Source of the DNA: Acidocella facilis ATCC 35904
GTDB taxonomy: Bacteria; Pseudomonadota; Alphaproteobacteria; Acetobacterales; Acetobacteraceae
NCBI RefSeq assembly: GCF_000687875.1
Contig: NZ_JHYG01000002.1
Coordinates: forward strand, 124,001 to 188,000
Length of the DNA: 64,000 bases
Reading direction: 5' to 3'
Made by a program: the position numbers and the translations under genes. The notes under the pieces were generated by a model. The model did not search any database. It was given only the letters and a program-made list of their open reading frames with translations, and was not told where the DNA came from. The first letter of the stretch is position 1. Every line of letters starts with the position of its first letter. Below, piece by piece: positions 56,010 through 64,000 of the stretch.

Positions 56010-56836
56010 TGCCGCGTTTTGCCTTTTCCCAGATCGACGTGTTCACCGCCCGCCCCGGCTATGGCAACCCGCTGGCGCTGGTGCATGGCGCTGATGGCCT
56101 GAGCGGCGAGGAGATGCAGCATTTCGCGCATTGGACCAATCTCAGCGAAACCGCCTTCCTGCTGCCGCCCACGGCGCTGGAGGCCGACTACCAGGTGCGG
56201 ATTTTCACCCCGAAATCCGAGCTGCCCTTCGCCGGCCATCCGACCTTGGGCAGCTGCCATGGCTGGCTGGCCGCCGGCGGGGTGCCGAAGGGCGACTTCA
56301 TCGTGCAGCAATGCCAGGCCGGGCTGGTGAAACTCCGCCGCGACGGGCAGCGTTTGGCCTTCGCCGCGCCGCCTGCCGCGCAATCGGACATCGCGCCGGC
56401 GCTGAAATCCCGCATCGCTGCGGTGTTGGGCATTGCGGCGGCGGAGATTCTCGCCACGCGCCAGCTCTCCGCCACCCGCCCCGGCTGGACCGGCGTGTTG
56501 CTGAAGGACCGCGCCGCGGTGCTGGCGCTGCGGCCGGATTTCGCGGCGCTTGGGGAGATGGAGCTGGGCGTTGTTGCGCCGCACGGCGCGGATGGGGTGG
56601 ATTTCGAGGTGCGCGGCTTTGTCAATGATGTCGGCGGGGAGGACCCGGTGACCGGCAGCCTGAATGCCGGGCTGGCGCGCTGGCTGATTGGCGCGGGGAT
56701 TGCCCCTTCGCGCTATGTCGCCGCGCAGGGCACCGCTCTGGGCCGCGCCGGGCGGGTGCATGTGGCGCATGAGGACGGCGAATTCTGGATCGGCGGGGAG
56801 AGCGTGGAGGTGATCTCCGGCACGCTCGCCCTCTGA
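56009..56836 (+). CDS. PhzF-family epimerase/isomerase-like protein
   Basis: This 275-residue protein has the PhzF family pattern: IDVFTARPGYGNPLALV, WTNLSETAFLLPP with the catalytic Glu, IFTPKSELPFAGHPTLGSCH, and EDPVTGSLNAGLARWL near the end. Members use a diaminopimelate-epimerase fold; the substrate here is unknown and no phenazine genes are nearby. It is coupled to the HIG1-like gene and precedes alkB by 3 nt. Confidence 0.88.
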   Translation: MPRFAFSQIDVFTARPGYGNPLALVHGADGLSGEEMQHFAHWTNLSETAFLLPPTALEADYQVRIFTPKSELPFAGHPTLGSCHGWLAAGGVPKGDFIVQQCQAGLVKLRRDGQRLAFAAPPAAQSDIAPALKSRIAAVLGIAAAEILATRQLSATRPGWTGVLLKDRAAVLALRPDFAALGEMELGVVAPHGADGVDFEVRGFVNDVGGEDPVTGSLNAGLARWLIGAGIAPSRYVAAQGTALGRAGRVHVAHEDGEFWIGGESVEVISGTLAL

Positions 56837-56839
56837 GCC

Positions 56840-57469
56840 ATGCCGGGTGATCTGTTCCCCGAAACCCTGGCCCATCCCGGCCTGACCATCCTGCCGGGCT
56901 TCGCGGCCGAGGCCGCGCCCGCGCTGATGGCGGCGGTGCGGGAGATCGCCGCCCACGCCCCCTTCCGGCGCATGAAAACCCCCGGCGGCAAGGAGATGAG
57001 TGCCGCCATGACCAATTGCGGCGCCGTGGGCTGGGTGAGCGATGCCAAGGGCTATCGCTACCAGGCGAGCGACCCCTATACCGGCCTGCCCTGGCCGATG
57101 ATGCCGGCGATTTTCCATGATCTGGCCCAGCGCGCGGCGCAAGCCGGCGGGTTCGCGGGGTTTGCGCCGGACGTGGCGCTGATCAACCGCTATGAGCCGG
57201 GCGCCAAAATGTCCCTGCATCAGGATGTCGACGAGCAGGATTTTTCCGCGCCGATCGTCTCGGTCTCGTTGGGCCTGCCCGCGATGTTTTTATGGGGCGG
57301 GGCGAAGCGGACGGACAAGGCGGCGCGGATTGCGCTGGCCAGTGGTGACGTGCTGGTGTGGGGCGGGCCGGCGCGGCGGTATTTTCACGGGGTTGCGCCG
57401 GTGAAGGCGGGGACGCATCCGCTGACGGGGGCGGCGCGGGTGAATTTGACGCTCAGGCGGGCGATGTAG
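56840..57469 (+). CDS. alkB: Alkylated DNA repair dioxygenase
   Basis: This 209-residue Fe(II)/2-oxoglutarate dioxygenase has NRYEPGAKMSLHQDVDE with the HxD iron pair, SLGLPAMFLWGG, the distal His in RRYFHGVAPV, and the 2-oxoglutarate-binding arginines in RVNLTLRR. It reverses alkylation damage in DNA or RNA. The N-terminal PGGKEMSAAMTNCGAVGWVSD is typical of the E. coli AlkB type. Confidence 0.93.
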   Translation: MPGDLFPETLAHPGLTILPGFAAEAAPALMAAVREIAAHAPFRRMKTPGGKEMSAAMTNCGAVGWVSDAKGYRYQASDPYTGLPWPMMPAIFHDLAQRAAQAGGFAGFAPDVALINRYEPGAKMSLHQDVDEQDFSAPIVSVSLGLPAMFLWGGAKRTDKAARIALASGDVLVWGGPARRYFHGVAPVKAGTHPLTGAARVNLTLRRAM

Positions 57470-57565
57470 GGGGCGGCGGCCTGAATTGAGGTGAAGGGCA
57501 GCCCGGTTTTCATTGGTGAGCATTCGCCGTCTTCGAAAGGTAATAGATGTTTCGCGTTGCGGTTG

Positions 57566-57582
57566 TTCTATTTGAAATAGAA
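57566..57582. promoter_or_regulatory. 17-bp perfect palindrome upstream of the muramidase gene
   Basis: TTCTATTT (57566-57573), G, AAATAGAA (57575-57582) is a perfect inverted repeat lying 45 bp upstream of the muramidase start in an AT-rich region. It could be an operator for a transcription factor; I recognise no specific family. Confidence 0.5.
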
Positions 57583-57627
57583 TCAGTATCATCGTCACAA
57601 ACGATTCAAAGACAATGAGAGGGCGGC

Positions 57628-58056
57628 ATGGCAGCACTGAGGCTGAGCGAGATAAGGCAACTTGTGAGCAAAAATAACCGCTCAAATATTTTATCAGACG
57701 AGTTCGTTATTTGTCAGATTTGGAAAGAGTGCGGATTTCGACCGCGACGGAATGAAGAAGGCTCCTCCGCTGCCGGAATGATGCAAATGACCAAGGCCGC
57801 GATCAAAGATGTGAATGCTAGTTTGGGACAACACGCAAAACATTACACAGAGCAAGACATGTCCGACAACGCGCTGAATATCCAATGTGGAACACTTTAT
57901 CTCGACATCCGTATCAAGCGGGCGGGGAACGACATCAAGGCAGGCGTGAATGGATACGGAACTGGCAATGGCTATGTGGATAATATTCTGACCTGTGAAG
58001 CCTGCCTGAAAAAAGCGACAGGGGGGATCAATTGTCTGATCCAAATTCACCCATGA
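57628..58056 (+). CDS. Small lysozyme-fold muramidase/transglycosylase-like protein, possible toxin
   Basis: This 142-residue protein has the SLT/lysozyme core: catalytic Glu E34 in WKECGFRP, followed by SSAAGMMQMTKAAI, then a long helical region with NGYGTGNGYVDNIL near the end. No signal peptide is visible, so export would need a dedicated system such as type VI secretion, or lysis. Composition is low in GC (27 of 60 bases at 57781-57840), unlike the flanking genes. The next gene, overlapping by ATGA, encodes a lysozyme-inhibitor-like protein, so an effector-immunity pair is likely. The enzyme class is inferred from motifs only. Confidence 0.7.
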   Translation: MAALRLSEIRQLVSKNNRSNILSDEFVICQIWKECGFRPRRNEEGSSAAGMMQMTKAAIKDVNASLGQHAKHYTEQDMSDNALNIQCGTLYLDIRIKRAGNDIKAGVNGYGTGNGYVDNILTCEACLKKATGGINCLIQIHP

Positions 58057-58508
58057 TTCGTCGTATTGTGATCAGCGCTTTCATTCTCTGCGCCATGCCA
58101 GCCATGGCGGCTACTGGGTGGGGCAGTTTAAGCAATTGGATCGGCCATTATCCGGATGAAAAGCTGGGGCCGGCAGGCGCGCAGTTGCTGGGTGTTCCGG
58201 CCATTCATTCCACGCTGCGGCATGTTTTGCCCGCCGCCGATTTTCAGGCGCTAAGCAACAGGTACAAACTGGCGGACCAAGTTTCGCAGGTGGGGCACTA
58301 CATCCTCGTTGATTACTGCACAGCACATGATTGCGGGGCCAGCAATGTGACCATCGTGCTGGATCAGACCAGCGCCAATCTTTGGGTCGCTTTTTTCAGT
58401 TCCAAAGGTTCCTCGGTTTCCACACGCTGGTATGGTACCGCGGATTATGCCGATCTGCCAGCGAACGTGCAGAATGCCGTCATAGCCGTGCATCGCCCAG
58501 CCAATTGA
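58053..58508 (+). CDS. Periplasmic Ivy-like lysozyme inhibitor, possible immunity protein
   Basis: This 151-residue protein has a signal peptide (MIRRIVISAFILCAMPAMAA). The motif C89-T-A-H-D-C94 corresponds to the CKPHDC loop with which Ivy blocks the lysozyme active site. The context around it (ILVDY before, GASNVTIVLDQTSANLWV after) also follows the Ivy pattern. The ATG at 58053 overlaps the muramidase stop (ATGA), so the two are made together. It would protect the cell wall from the partner or from kin. Inhibition is inferred from motif and coupling. Confidence 0.7.
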   Translation: MIRRIVISAFILCAMPAMAATGWGSLSNWIGHYPDEKLGPAGAQLLGVPAIHSTLRHVLPAADFQALSNRYKLADQVSQVGHYILVDYCTAHDCGASNVTIVLDQTSANLWVAFFSSKGSSVSTRWYGTADYADLPANVQNAVIAVHRPAN

Positions 58509-58522
58509 TGGTTTGCAATAAA

Positions 58523-58544
58523 AACGGGGCCTTTCGGCCCCGTT
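58523..58544. terminator. Bidirectional terminator between the Ivy-like and APC genes
   Basis: AACGGGGCC (58523-58531) and GGCCCCGTT (58536-58544) form a perfect 9-bp stem with a TTTC loop. On the minus strand a T-rich tract follows, so it ends the APC transporter transcript; it also lies 15 bp after the Ivy-like stop. Confidence 0.85.
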
Positions 58545-58550
58545 CCCATC

Positions 58551-59915
58551 TCACTCCGCCGCGATGATTGACGGCAGCTTGTAGCCCCGCGGCCGGTAGA
58601 ACAGGATCCCCAGCGCCAGCCCGCCAATGCCGACGACCTTGACGATCATGTTGAAGGTCGTGATCGCGTAAAACCCAAGCCCGATCAGCGCAATCGCCGA
58701 CAGCGCCGGGAAGATCACATATTGCACGAAGGTGAAGCCGCTGCTCTTGCGATACACCCAGGCGCAGACCAGCCCGGCCAGGCCGTAATAATAGCAGACC
58801 TGCACCGCGATGGCGGCGACCGAGTCATTCAAAATCGTGGACACCGAAGGCAGGAAGCTGGAAATCACGATCAGCACCAGCCCGACGATCAGCAGCATAT
58901 ACATGGTGCGCACCGGGGTGATGGTTTTCTCGTGCACCTGGCCGAAATAACCCGGCAGCGCGCGGTCGCGGCCCATGGCGAACAGGGTGCGGGAGAATTG
59001 CAGCATCGTCGTCTCCAGCGTGGCGACGGAGGAGAGGATCAGCACCAAAGCCGCGCCATACCCGCCCACCTTGCCAAGCCCGGCGGCGACGGCGACGTGA
59101 TAGATCAGATTATCGGAAAAGCCAGAGGCATCCTTGAGGGAAAACATCATCAGCGCCGCCACGGTGAAGGCGACGAAGGAGGCGATGGTGGCGAAGATGG
59201 AGAGAAACCCGCCGCGCCCGGCGAGGTTCTGCTCCTGGCCCTTGGTTTCCTCGGCCAGATTCGCCGTCACGTCCCAGCCCCAATACAGGAACACCACGCT
59301 GAGCGAGGAGGCGGCGAAGCTGCCGGCGGGGTAGTTGAAGCCGAACCAGGACCAGGAGAAGGGCGAAACCGAGCCATGCAGCCCGCTATGGATGAAGGCG
59401 GCGACGCAAATGATGGCGAGAATGCCAAGCTCGATCCCGCTCATCACCATCTGGATCTTGCTGGTCAGCTCGATACCGGTGATCAGCACCAGCCCGATGA
59501 CGATGAACCAGACCGCGCCGATGCCGGTGGTGAGCAGAACATTGCTGGCCAGATCAGGGTCGATCAATTGCAGCGTGGCGGTGCCCAGCGGCACCGAGCC
59601 GGTGACCATGAACACCAGAGCCGCGATCAGCAGCGCCCAGCCGGAGAAATAGCCGAAAAATCCACCGAACACGGATTTCGTCCATTCATAGGCCGCGCCC
59701 GCATTCGGCATTTTATGCGTGAGCCCCTTATACGCGACGGCGATGCCCAGCATCGGCACCGCGAAGATCAGCAGCGCGTTGGGTGAGACGCTGCCCGCCG
59801 TGGCGAGCAGCCCGGCAATGGCGACGGCGATGGAAAAGCCTGGCGCGGAGCCGGCTACGCCCATGATGATCGATTCGAAAAACGATAACGAATCCGCTTT
59901 GAGTTTCGTGCTCAT
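58551..59915 (-). CDS. APC-family amino acid/amine permease
   Basis: This 454-residue transporter has about twelve hydrophobic segments and the APC motifs GVAGSAPGFSIAVAIAGLL near residue 20, MPNAGAAYEWTKSVFGG, and GWDVTANLAEETKG. The start at 59915 is preceded by GGGGAGGAAG. It lies 111 bp downstream of the agmatine deiminase on the same strand, so it may import putrescine, agmatine or a related amine. The substrate is inferred from context. Confidence 0.85.
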   Translation of the reverse strand: MSTKLKADSLSFFESIIMGVAGSAPGFSIAVAIAGLLATAGSVSPNALLIFAVPMLGIAVAYKGLTHKMPNAGAAYEWTKSVFGGFFGYFSGWALLIAALVFMVTGSVPLGTATLQLIDPDLASNVLLTTGIGAVWFIVIGLVLITGIELTSKIQMVMSGIELGILAIICVAAFIHSGLHGSVSPFSWSWFGFNYPAGSFAASSLSVVFLYWGWDVTANLAEETKGQEQNLAGRGGFLSIFATIASFVAFTVAALMMFSLKDASGFSDNLIYHVAVAAGLGKVGGYGAALVLILSSVATLETTMLQFSRTLFAMGRDRALPGYFGQVHEKTITPVRTMYMLLIVGLVLIVISSFLPSVSTILNDSVAAIAVQVCYYYGLAGLVCAWVYRKSSGFTFVQYVIFPALSAIALIGLGFYAITTFNMIVKVVGIGGLALGILFYRPRGYKLPSIIAAE

Positions 59916-60026
59916 GCTGCTTCCTCCCCGTAGGGAATGAGGGTTGTTTTGGAATGGTATCAAAGGCGTTTAGGCAAAGCCAAGCACCGTTTGCGGCCAA
60001 ACGGTGGTAGACAGAAAACAGCAGCT

Positions 60027-61106
60027 TTAACGCGTGGCCGGCTGCTGCTGGGTGATGCAGTGGATGTTGCCGCCGCCGAGCAGGATTTCGCGTGCCGGGA
60101 TCATCACGATCTCGCGCTCGGGAAACAGCCTGGCCAGAACGGCGCGTGCCGCCTCGTCCGTTTCCACACCGAAGGCGGGCGCGATGATGGCGCCGTTGGC
60201 GATGTAGAAATTCACGTAGGAGGCGGCGAGCCGCTCACCGGCGCGCCGGTTCATGCCCGAGGCGGTGGCATCCACCCCGTCCGCCTCGTCCTGGGTATAG
60301 AACATCGGCGTCGGCATCGGGATTTTTTCGATCACCAGCGCCCGGCCTTTCGCATCGCGCGCCCCTTGCAGCGCGGCCTCGGCGGCGCGGCTGACGGCGT
60401 AATGCTCATCCGCCGGATCGTCGCACCAGCTCAGCAACACCACGCCCGGCTTCACGAAACAGACGAGATTATCCACATGCCCGTCGGTCTCGTCATGCGG
60501 CACGCCTTCGGCGATCCAGATGACGTGGCTGACGCCGAGATAATCCTTCAGCATCCGCTCCATATCCTGGCGGGTGATGTTGGGGTTGCGGTTCTCATTG
60601 AGCACGCATTGCTCAACGCAGAGAACCGTGCCCTCGCCATCCACATGCAGCGCCCCGCCCTCGATCACCAGAGGCGCGCGGAATGCGGTGGCGCGCTCCA
60701 GCCCCAGCATCTTACCGGCGATGGCGTCATCCTTGTCCCAGGGGAAATACAGCCCGCCCCAGCTTTTGAACGGCCAATCCACCCCGCCCAGCTTTCCATC
60801 CGGGCCGAGCAGGAAGGTGCAGGCAATGTCACGGGCCCAGGCATCGTTGCTGCTCATCTCCACCACCCGCACCGCCGGCGGCAGGCTGGCGCGGGCGTTT
60901 TCGTACTGGGCGTGGCTGACCAGCATCGTCACCGGCTCGAACCGGGCGATGGCGCTGGCGACAGCGACAAAGGCTTTCTGCGCCGGCTTCGCACCCAGGC
61001 GCCAATTATCCGGCCGCTCCGGCCAGATCATCCAGCACCCGTCATGCGCCGCCCATTCGGCCGGCATGGCAAAGCCGGCCTCACGCGGGGTGATCACATC
61101 GTTCAT
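60027..61106 (-). CDS. aguA: Agmatine deiminase
   Basis: This enzyme of about 359 residues hydrolyses agmatine to N-carbamoylputrescine. Motifs are PAEWAAHDGCWMIWPERPDNW, SSNDAWARDIACTF, EGGALHVDGEGT and the catalytic Cys in GGGNIHCITQQ at the C-terminus. GAGGG lies 6 nt before the ATG at 61106; an ATG five codons upstream overlaps the previous gene. The usual next enzyme AguB is absent from the window. Confidence 0.92.
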   Translation of the reverse strand: MNDVITPREAGFAMPAEWAAHDGCWMIWPERPDNWRLGAKPAQKAFVAVASAIARFEPVTMLVSHAQYENARASLPPAVRVVEMSSNDAWARDIACTFLLGPDGKLGGVDWPFKSWGGLYFPWDKDDAIAGKMLGLERATAFRAPLVIEGGALHVDGEGTVLCVEQCVLNENRNPNITRQDMERMLKDYLGVSHVIWIAEGVPHDETDGHVDNLVCFVKPGVVLLSWCDDPADEHYAVSRAAEAALQGARDAKGRALVIEKIPMPTPMFYTQDEADGVDATASGMNRRAGERLAASYVNFYIANGAIIAPAFGVETDEAARAVLARLFPEREIVMIPAREILLGGGNIHCITQQQPATR

Positions 61107-61113
61107 GGCACCC

Positions 61114-62478
61114 TCAGGCATTTTTCAGATAGGCGTCATATTCCACATCGGAGATCCGCTTGCGCAGCTCGCTGATCTCCTGGCGCTTGGTGGCGGTGTA
61201 ATAGCGCTGGAACTCCGCCCCGAAAATATCGCCCATCGCCGCGGAGGCGCCGAACTTATCCACGGCCCCCGACCAGGCGATGGGCAAGGGCGGCGCCAGG
61301 GGGCTGCGGATGGTGCCATGGGTCTCCGGCCCTGGATCCATCCGCCCTTCCAGCCCGGCGAGCGCGGTGCCGAGCAGCGAGGCGAAGGAGAGATAGGGGT
61401 TGCAATCCGCCCCGGCGACGCGATGCTCGATGCGCGAGGCCGCCGGGTCGGCGGTGATCACGCGCACCGAGGCCATGCGGTTATCATGCCCCCAATCGCC
61501 ATAGGTGGGTGCATGCACGCCGGGCGCGAAGCGGCGATAGGAATTGGCATGCGGGGCCAGGGTCAGCATCGTATCCGGCATGTTGTGGATGATGCCGCCC
61601 AGCGCGTGATACAGCTCCGGTGCGGCGCGCTCCGGCGTGCCGACGAAGATGTTCTTGCCGGCATTGTCGAGGATCGACATATGCACATGCATGCCCGAGC
61701 CGGCCCATTGCCCGTAGGGCTTGGCCATGAAGGTGGCGGTGAGCCCGTGCTTGCGCGCCACCTGCTTGATGGTGCGCTTGAACAAGGTGGCGCCATCGGC
61801 CAGGCGCATCGCGTCGGTGGAGTATTTCAGCGTCACCTCGAACTGGCCGGGGCCGGATTCGGAGACGAGGGTTTCCAGGATGATGTCCTGCGCTTTCGCG
61901 CAGGCCATCATTTCACGCAGGATGGTCTCGTAATCATGCACTTCGCCGAGCCCGACAGCGTCGATCTGCCAGCCGCGCCAGCCGCTCTCATCGGCGCCGC
62001 GCGGGGCGATCTTCATGCCGTTCTGGCGGGAATCGACCAGATAGAATTCCAGCTCCACGCCCAGAGCCGGGGTCAGCCCGGCCTTGGCGTAGCGGGCGAG
62101 CACCCGTTCCAGCGCGCCGCGCGGGTCCAGGTAATAGAGGCTGCCATCCTCCTCGCGCATGGTCAGCAGCGCCTGGGCGACATTGCCCTCCGCCCAGCCC
62201 ATGCGGGTGATGGAATGCGGCACCGCCACGCAGAGCCCGTCCGGATCCCCGGTATCATAGGCGATGCCGCCCTCAACGATGTCGCGGCCCCAGATATCCA
62301 GCAGGTAGGCCGAGCGCGGAATCGCGATGCCGGTGCCGAGCAGGGATTTCGCCTTGTCGCGCTGCAGCCATTTGCCGCGCGGCACGCCGTTCACATCGAT
62401 GATGAAGGCCTCGATGTAGTCGGCGCCGGAGAGCAGGGAGAGCTTGGCTTCAAGCTCCGGGTTGGCGAGCATGTTCAT
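61114..62478 (-). CDS. Glutamine-synthetase-family protein (gamma-glutamylpolyamine synthetase type)
   Basis: This 454-residue protein has the glutamine synthetase fold: IIDVNGVPRGK near the N-terminus, GVELEFYLV, ESGPGQFEVTL, MAKPYGQWAGSGMHVHMS and SRIEHRVAGADCNPYLSFASLL. The sequence and its neighbours (aminotransferase and agmatine deiminase) point to the PuuA/SpuI group, which glutamylates putrescine, rather than GlnA. It overlaps the aminotransferase gene by ATGA. Confidence 0.85.
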   Translation of the reverse strand: MNMLANPELEAKLSLLSGADYIEAFIIDVNGVPRGKWLQRDKAKSLLGTGIAIPRSAYLLDIWGRDIVEGGIAYDTGDPDGLCVAVPHSITRMGWAEGNVAQALLTMREEDGSLYYLDPRGALERVLARYAKAGLTPALGVELEFYLVDSRQNGMKIAPRGADESGWRGWQIDAVGLGEVHDYETILREMMACAKAQDIILETLVSESGPGQFEVTLKYSTDAMRLADGATLFKRTIKQVARKHGLTATFMAKPYGQWAGSGMHVHMSILDNAGKNIFVGTPERAAPELYHALGGIIHNMPDTMLTLAPHANSYRRFAPGVHAPTYGDWGHDNRMASVRVITADPAASRIEHRVAGADCNPYLSFASLLGTALAGLEGRMDPGPETHGTIRSPLAPPLPIAWSGAVDKFGASAAMGDIFGAEFQRYYTATKRQEISELRKRISDVEYDAYLKNA

Positions 62479-63854
62479 TGCGCAACCTCGCTGCGCACAT
62501 CGGCGTAGGTCTTCTCGAAGGCGATCTTCGCCATCGCCGCGAACTGCTCGATCTCGGCATCGCTGATGATCAGCGGCGGCGAGAACAGCATGGTGTCGCG
62601 GGTGGCGCGCATCATCAGCCCGGCCTTGATCGAATGATCCCGGCAGATCACGCCGACGCGGCCATTTTTCTCGAAGCTCTTGCGGGTGCGCTTGTCGGCG
62701 GTCAGCTCGATCGCGCCGATCAGCCCGACGCCGCGGATCTCGCCGATAATCGGCAGATCGCCGATGGCCTCGGTCAGTTTTTCACGCAGCAACGCGCCCT
62801 TCCGGGTGGCCTCGGCGACGAGATTTTCGTTTTCGATGAGTTCGAGATTCTTCAGCGCCACAGCGCAGGAGACCGGATGGCCGGAATAGGTGAAGCCGTG
62901 ATAATATTCGCCCGCCTCATTCACCAGCACATCCGCGACGCGCCGGTTCATCAGCAGGGCGGAGAGCGGCAGATAGCCGGAGGTGAGGCCCTTGGCGGTG
63001 GTCATCATGTCCGGCTCGATGCCGAATGTGTTGCTGCCAAACCAGTTGCCGGTGCGCCCATAGCCGCAGATCACCTCGTCGGCGATCAGCAGAATATCGT
63101 ACTGTTTGCAGATGCGGTTGATCTCCGGCCAGTAGCTGGCGGGCGGGATCAGTACGCCGCCGGCGCCCTGGATCGGCTCGCCGATGAAGGCGGCGACGTT
63201 CTCGGCGCCGAGTTCGAGGATCTTCTTCTCGACCTCCTTGGCAGCGTAGAGGCCGAATTCCTCCGGGCTCATCTGCCCGCCCTTGCCGTACCAGTAAGGC
63301 GGCAGCACCTGGGCGAAATTCGGCATGTCGCCGGCCTGGCGGTGCATGTCCTTCATCCCGCCGGCGGAGGCGCCCAGCGTGGTGGAGCCGTGATAGCCAT
63401 ATTCACGGCCGATGATGATCTTCTTCTCGGGCTTGCCGAGCGTCTGCCAGTACACGCGCGCGGTGCGCAGGGCGCTGTCCACCGCCTCGGAGCCGGAGCA
63501 GGCGAAGAACGCGTGCTCGAAACCGGCCGGGGAGATTTCCGCCAGCTTGGTGGCCAGGCGCACGGCGGGCTCGTTCGTGGTTTTGAAGAAGGTGTTGTAA
63601 TAGGGCAGTTTCGCCATCTGGGTGGCGGCGGCCTCGACCAGCTCCTGGCGGCCATAGCCGGCGGCGACGCACCAGAGCCCGGCCATGCCGTCCATGATCT
63701 TGTTGCCGTTGGAATCGTGCAGATACACGCCTTCCGCCTTGGTGATCAGCCGCACGCCCTGCTCGTGCAGCTCCTTATGGTCCGTAAAGGGGTGAAAATG
63801 GTGGGCGGCGTCCAGCGCCTGCCAATCAAGGCCGTGGGTGAGGTTGTCCAGCAT
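62475..63854 (-). CDS. Class III PLP aminotransferase (polyamine:pyruvate type)
   Basis: This 459-residue enzyme has HHFHPFTDHKELHEQG at the N-terminus, YNTFFKTTNEP, FFACSGSEAVDSALR, the Asp of DEVICGYGRTG and the PLP lysine in TTAKGLTSGYLP. This matches the SpuC/putrescine-pyruvate aminotransferase group. GGAG lies 7 nt before the ATG. It is first in a run with the synthetase and agmatine deiminase genes, so it probably acts on putrescine or a derived amine. The 146 bp beyond its start, up to the window edge, should hold the promoter; I see no clear element there. Confidence 0.9.
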   Translation of the reverse strand: MLDNLTHGLDWQALDAAHHFHPFTDHKELHEQGVRLITKAEGVYLHDSNGNKIMDGMAGLWCVAAGYGRQELVEAAATQMAKLPYYNTFFKTTNEPAVRLATKLAEISPAGFEHAFFACSGSEAVDSALRTARVYWQTLGKPEKKIIIGREYGYHGSTTLGASAGGMKDMHRQAGDMPNFAQVLPPYWYGKGGQMSPEEFGLYAAKEVEKKILELGAENVAAFIGEPIQGAGGVLIPPASYWPEINRICKQYDILLIADEVICGYGRTGNWFGSNTFGIEPDMMTTAKGLTSGYLPLSALLMNRRVADVLVNEAGEYYHGFTYSGHPVSCAVALKNLELIENENLVAEATRKGALLREKLTEAIGDLPIIGEIRGVGLIGAIELTADKRTRKSFEKNGRVGVICRDHSIKAGLMMRATRDTMLFSPPLIISDAEIEQFAAMAKIAFEKTYADVRSEVAQ

Positions 63855-64000
63855 AGTGGGCTCCGATGATTTCTGAATATGAAAATGCCCAAACTCCCCG
63901 TTCGGGCAGGGGGAAACTCAGAACCGGGGCGGGCTGAAGCCAATACGTGCGCAGAGGATAAGCAACTCTGCTTGCAAAGTAAGCGCAGGTGGTAGGGCTG

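Noticed and set aside
63855-64000. A sigma-54 promoter upstream of the polyamine aminotransferase (minus strand TTGGC...CGC)
   Set aside because: The GG to GC spacing is 9 nt instead of 10, and the -12 element lacks TTGC.

Overview
The window is a 64 kb stretch of GC-rich, gene-dense bacterial chromosome. It reads as an alphaproteobacterium, most likely an acidophilic or acetic-acid-type Acetobacteraceae. The grounds are a cyanide-insensitive type bd quinol oxidase, a PQQ alcohol dehydrogenase cluster with its own pqqABCDE genes, the glyQ-glyS-ppdK order and very high third-position GC. This is inference from gene content; no rRNA or tRNA gene was seen to confirm it.

Layout. 1-4.75 kb (minus): a GbsR/MarR-type regulator followed by cydA, cydB and cydD (cydD runs off the left edge), with a palindromic operator candidate in front. 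4.86-13.9 kb (plus): an unusual sensor kinase whose input domain is an NCS1-type permease, its LuxR-type response regulator, then a complete urea/amide ABC transporter (urtABCDE). 14.1-18.9 kb: glpR facing glpD-glpK-glpF across a repeat-rich operator region. 19.0-19.9 kb: a lone secreted alpha/beta hydrolase. 20.0-31.7 kb (plus): an alcohol oxidation island made of aldehyde dehydrogenase, DUF779 protein, PQQ alcohol dehydrogenase with a lanthanide-type DYD motif, XoxJ-like binding protein, cytochrome c, pqqABCDE, a TonB-dependent receptor and an outer membrane MetA-like protein. Two strong sigma-54 promoter matches lie in this island, each with a shared CACTG-N12-ACAG motif about 70-100 bp upstream.

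31.9-44.8 kb: mostly housekeeping genes, namely glutamate dehydrogenase, a histidine phosphatase/SYLF pair, an AhpD-like protein, hemW, thrC, an M16 peptidase, pmbA, a glycine-zipper lipoprotein, mscL, a FUSC transporter and accA. 44.9-53.4 kb: two small membrane proteins (one low in GC), glyQ, glyS (whose last ~130 codons change composition abruptly), ppdK, DUF2147, gloB and a methyltransferase. 53.5-57.5 kb: an MscS channel, a HIG1-like protein, a PhzF protein and AlkB. 57.6-58.5 kb: a compact, low-GC muramidase plus Ivy-like inhibitor pair. 58.5-64 kb (minus): a polyamine operon (aminotransferase, glutamine-synthetase-like gamma-glutamylamine ligase, agmatine deiminase) and an APC amine/amino acid transporter.

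How it fits together. Alcohols would be oxidised in the periplasm by the quinoprotein, with electrons leaving through cytochrome c and the aldehyde going to the dehydrogenase. PQQ would be made by the adjacent pqq genes, and PQQ or metal may be taken up by the TonB receptor. Nitrogen scavenging is represented twice, by the urea/amide uptake system with its permease-kinase and by the agmatine/putrescine genes. Most interesting for follow-up are the permease-kinase with its eight-cysteine module, the sigma-54-linked alcohol island with its shared upstream motif, the muramidase-inhibitor pair and the nested inverted-repeat elements flanking the urt region.
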